DNA from: Streptomyces canus
Lineage (GTDB): Bacteria > Actinomycetota > Actinomycetes > Streptomycetales > Streptomycetaceae
Assembly: GCF_041435015.1 (NCBI RefSeq)
Contig: NZ_CP107989.1
Coordinates: 10,292,001 to 10,356,000, forward strand
Length of the DNA stretch: 64,000 nucleotides
Direction: 5' to 3'
How positions within the stretch are numbered: position 1 is the first letter of the stretch; every line of letters starts with the position of its first letter. The notes under the pieces were generated by a model that did no database searches, was not told the DNA's origin, and saw nothing but the letters and a program-made list of their open reading frames with translations. Shown in pieces: positions 61,747 to 64,000 of this stretch. The translations under genes and the position numbers were made by a program.

Positions 61747-63095
61747 CAGGCGTGGTACTGGTCGAAGTTGGACTGCAGGTTGGCGAGGAACTTCTCGACG
61801 CCGACCTTGCCGCCTGCCAGTAGTTGCAGCTGGGTGGTGAGCGTGTCCGGCATGGTGGGCGTGGAGGCGTTCTGGATGAACGGTTCCAGGCCGGAGTCCT
61901 TGGCGATCGCCTGCCAGCCGCTGCCGACGTCGCCGATCAGCCCGCTCTGCTGTGGCATGGAGGAGGCGTCGGGGGCCATGAAGCCGGACTCGGCGATGAT
62001 GGGCGCCGCCTCGGCGCTTGCGCAGAACTCAAGGAAGGCGGCGGCCGCGGCGGCGTTCTTCGTGTTGCCGGAGACGCAGTAGTACACGCCGGCGCCGGTG
62101 GTGTGCAGGGTGCCGCCCTTGTCGGCGGGCGGCGCGTTGAACAGACCCGCGTTGTCGCCGAGGCCCTTGGCGACCGCGGCCGCCGCCCAGTTGCCGCTGA
62201 TGCGGAAGACGCCGGTGCCCTTGGCGAAGGCGGCGGTGGCGTCGTTGTCGCTGACGCCGTTGACCTTCGGCGTCATGTAGCCCTTGTCCATCCAGCGTTT
62301 GAGGGTGGCGGCCGCGGCGACGGCCTCCGCGCCAGTGATCTTGGCGCCCTTGTGGCCGAACGCCCAGGCCTGCCGGTCGGCCGGCTTCATGTAGACGGAC
62401 AGCAGCACGTTGAAGGGGTGGTTGAGGCCGCCGTCGAGGTTGCCCGCGACGAGCGCGGTCTCACCGGCCGCCTTGGCCTTGGCGAACATCGCCTCCAACT
62501 CGGCGATGGAAGCGGGGGGAACGGTGATGCCGAGCTTCTTCACCTTGGCCTTGTTGTAGTAGACGCCCTCGAAGGACAGCCCGCCGGGCACGCCGTACAG
62601 GGCGCCGGTGCCGGTGGTGCGGCCATCGGCGGTGAAGGTGATCTGGTCGAGGCCGGGAAACCTGTCCGGCCAGCCGTACGCCGTGCTGTACGCGCCTACG
62701 TCGAGCAGGAGCCGGCCCTTGACCAGGTTGTTCATGCCGGACACGAACTGGGCGATGTCGGGGGCGGTGTCCGCCGACATCGTCGTGTTGATGCTCTTGA
62801 GGTAGTCGTCCCAGCCGGTGTACTGGCGCTTGAAGGTGATGTTGGGGTGCTTGGCGTGAAAGGCTGCCAGCAGGGCGGGCGTCATGGTGGTGTCGTCCGC
62901 GTCGGCGACCACCAGGGTGATCTTCTTGTCGGTCGGGATGGCGGTCGCCGCGGGGCCGGAAGCGCTGGGGCTCGCGGCCGACTTGGCCCCTGGGGTGAGG
63001 GAACTGCCGCATGCGGCGAGCAGAGTTGTTCCGGCGGCGGCGAGGAAGAGGCGTCTGGGCAGGTATGCCGGAGGACGGGGGCGGCTGTGGCTCAT
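61746..63095 (-). CDS. Sugar-binding lipoprotein of ABC transporter
   Basis: A 449-residue extracellular solute-binding protein of family 1. The twin-arginine-like start (PRRLFLAAAGTTLLAACGSS) contains a lipobox LAAC, so it is lipid-anchored. The binding domain includes HAKHPNITFKRQYTGWDDYL, IAQFVSGMNNLVKGRLLLDV and GVFRISGNWAAAAVAKGLGD. First gene of the five-gene uptake operon, divergent from the ROK regulator. Confidence 0.9.
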   Translation of the reverse strand: MSHSRPRPPAYLPRRLFLAAAGTTLLAACGSSLTPGAKSAASPSASGPAATAIPTDKKITLVVADADDTTMTPALLAAFHAKHPNITFKRQYTGWDDYLKSINTTMSADTAPDIAQFVSGMNNLVKGRLLLDVGAYSTAYGWPDRFPGLDQITFTADGRTTGTGALYGVPGGLSFEGVYYNKAKVKKLGITVPPASIAELEAMFAKAKAAGETALVAGNLDGGLNHPFNVLLSVYMKPADRQAWAFGHKGAKITGAEAVAAAATLKRWMDKGYMTPKVNGVSDNDATAAFAKGTGVFRISGNWAAAAVAKGLGDNAGLFNAPPADKGGTLHTTGAGVYYCVSGNTKNAAAAAAFLEFCASAEAAPIIAESGFMAPDASSMPQQSGLIGDVGSGWQAIAKDSGLEPFIQNASTPTMPDTLTTQLQLLAGGKVGVEKFLANLQSNFDQYHA

Positions 63096-63211
63096 GGCGG
63101 TGTCTCCTGGAACGGCGGAGAGGGATGCGGGGCGCCGGGTGGGGCCGGTCCGGGGCTTGGGCCGTGGGAAGGCGGGCGCTGCGCAGGATCCAGCGCCGCA
63201 CAGGGCTTTTA

Positions 63212-63231
63212 ATAAAGCAGCTGCGTTTTAT
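63212..63231. promoter_or_regulatory. Operator-like palindrome between binding protein and ROK gene
   Basis: ATAAA and TTTAT-type arms around a central CAGCTG (ATAAAGCAGCTGCGTTTTAT) in an AT-rich block of an otherwise GC-rich 183-bp spacer. It is a good candidate for the ROK regulator binding site controlling the uptake operon. Confidence 0.55.
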
Positions 63232-63278
63232 AATCAGCATGACGCCGGTCGGCGTCAAGACTTCACGAGGAGGTGGCA

Positions 63279-64000
63279 GTGGCGTTCCCGCATACGCAGG
63301 CCCTCTGGCCGCTGAGCGGAGCCGCGCAGCCGACGGCACCGAGCACACCGGCGGTGGTCGCCGTGGCGGACCTGCGTGCGACGAACGCGGCGGCCGTGCT
63401 CGCCGTCGTACGCTCGGCCGACCCGCACCCACGACTGTCCGAACTCGCCCAGGCCACCAGCCTGTCGCGCCCCACGGTGGAGGCCATCGTCGAGGAACTG
63501 GCCGACTGCGGGTTGATCGAGGCCGCGCCCGCGTTGTCCGCGCGCGGCCAGCGCTCGCCGGGCCGCCCGGCCCGCCGTTTCCGCTTCCGCGCGCACGCCG
63601 GCTTTGTCGTCGGCGTCGACGTCCGTCCCCGCTCGGTCACCGCCTGCCTCGCCGACCTCGACGGCGAACCGGTCTTCGTGCGGCGCCGGACGGTGCGCGC
63701 CGATCTCGCGGGTGCGGCCCGCGCCCGCACCGTCACCTCGCTGATCCAGGAAGCCATGGCCGAGGCCGCAATCGACCCCGCCCGGGTCTGGGCGGCCACC
63801 GTCGGCACCCCCGGCCTGGTCGACCGGGCCAACGCCCGCGTACGCAAGGCCGACAACCTGCGTACCTGGGCCGACACCGACATCGCCGGCATCCTGCGCG
63901 ACCTTCTGCACTGCCCGGTGGCCGTGGAGAACGACGCCAACCTCGCCGCACTCGGCGAGCAGTGGCGGGGGGGCGATCGGGCCCGTGTCGCGCCGCGAGG
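63279..64000 (+). CDS. ROK-family transcriptional regulator (runs off the right edge)
   Basis: The first 240 residues of a ROK repressor. An N-terminal winged helix-turn-helix is seen in LRATNAAAVLAVVRSADPHP and LSELAQATSLSRPTVEAIVE. The kinase-like sugar-binding fold starts with AGFVVGVDVRPRSVTACLAD. ATVGTPGLVD and VAVENDANLAALGEQWRGG follow. The GTG at 63279 comes after GAGGAGG. It probably represses the divergent sugar-uptake operon until the sugar binds. The 3' end lies outside the window. Confidence 0.87.
   Translation, partial: MAFPHTQALWPLSGAAQPTAPSTPAVVAVADLRATNAAAVLAVVRSADPHPRLSELAQATSLSRPTVEAIVEELADCGLIEAAPALSARGQRSPGRPARRFRFRAHAGFVVGVDVRPRSVTACLADLDGEPVFVRRRTVRADLAGAARARTVTSLIQEAMAEAAIDPARVWAATVGTPGLVDRANARVRKADNLRTWADTDIAGILRDLLHCPVAVENDANLAALGEQWRGGDRARVAPR

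Noticed and set aside
61824..63212. Plus-strand open frame of 462 codons opposite the sugar-binding protein
   Set aside because: Glycine/valine/arginine-rich shadow with no domain; the minus-strand lipoprotein is unambiguous.
1..64000. CRISPR arrays, tRNA or rRNA genes, riboswitches
   Set aside because: No regularly spaced repeats, cloverleaf-like segments ending in a usual acceptor stem, or rRNA-like blocks were seen; without a covariance search, small RNAs cannot be excluded.

Overview
The window is 64 kb of very high-GC actinobacterial DNA, most likely from a Streptomyces. The reasons are the near-universal G or C at third codon positions, frequent GTG starts, a Streptomyces-type RNA polymerase alpha gene, a CebR box (TGGGAGCGCTCCCA) in front of cellulose-degradation genes, and many IS5-, IS701-, Tn3-, ISL3- and IS1380-type transposase remains. 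The mix of intact operons, broken genes and nested insertion sequences suggests an accessory region such as a chromosome arm or a large plasmid. No rRNA, tRNA, CRISPR array or origin was found.

Left part (1-28.5 kb): an acyl-CoA catabolism island. Intact genes include two acyl-CoA ligases, an SCP-x-like thiolase, two enoyl-CoA hydratases, 3-hydroxyacyl-CoA dehydrogenase, an F420-type luciferase-like monooxygenase, a DUF2889 protein, a shortened acyl-CoA dehydrogenase, an ACMSD-type amidohydrolase, VOC proteins, a cupin, alpha/beta hydrolase and a cytochrome P450. Mixed with them are truncated or frameshifted copies of the same kinds of genes (ligase, thiolases, DUF35, CaiB, MFS and others), so the island is partly decayed. 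A recurring operator built from TAC-N-GTA arms 5-6 nt apart lies upstream of several of these units. It also lies upstream of a TetR regulator with an unusual lysine/alanine-rich tail, which is the best candidate to control them. A second regulator is a rare tandem double-TetR protein.

28.5-36 kb: a complete mycofactocin locus, mftA-B-C-D-E-F on the minus strand, with divergent mftG and a TetR regulator (mftR). It begins just upstream of the P450 and probably supplies a redox cofactor for dehydrogenases in this catabolic context.

36-48.8 kb: a patchwork. It holds an MMPL fragment, a broken monooxygenase, a TetR/SDR/deazaflavin-reductase group, a Tn3-family transposase gene with two nonsense codons and a frameshift, a TetR/aldo-keto reductase pair, pieces of dinB and IS256, four phage-derived genes or fragments, and an apparently intact extra copy of rpoA. 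A stack of four IS remnants follows.

48.8-53.2 kb: a secreted cellulose-attack cluster of expansin-like-CBM2, CBM2-Cip1-like and CBM2-GH5 proteins. A perfect CebR box precedes the first gene.

53.5-57.7 kb: an IS701-type element abuts a second element with 28-bp ends (27/28 match) that carries, besides a broken IS5-type transposase gene, an HSL-type esterase and a divergent MarR regulator. The MarR operators overlap its own start codon.

57.9-64 kb: a sugar-uptake operon (lipoprotein binding protein, two permeases, two Gfo/Idh/MocA oxidoreductases) divergent from a ROK-family regulator that runs off the right edge, with an operator-like palindrome between them.
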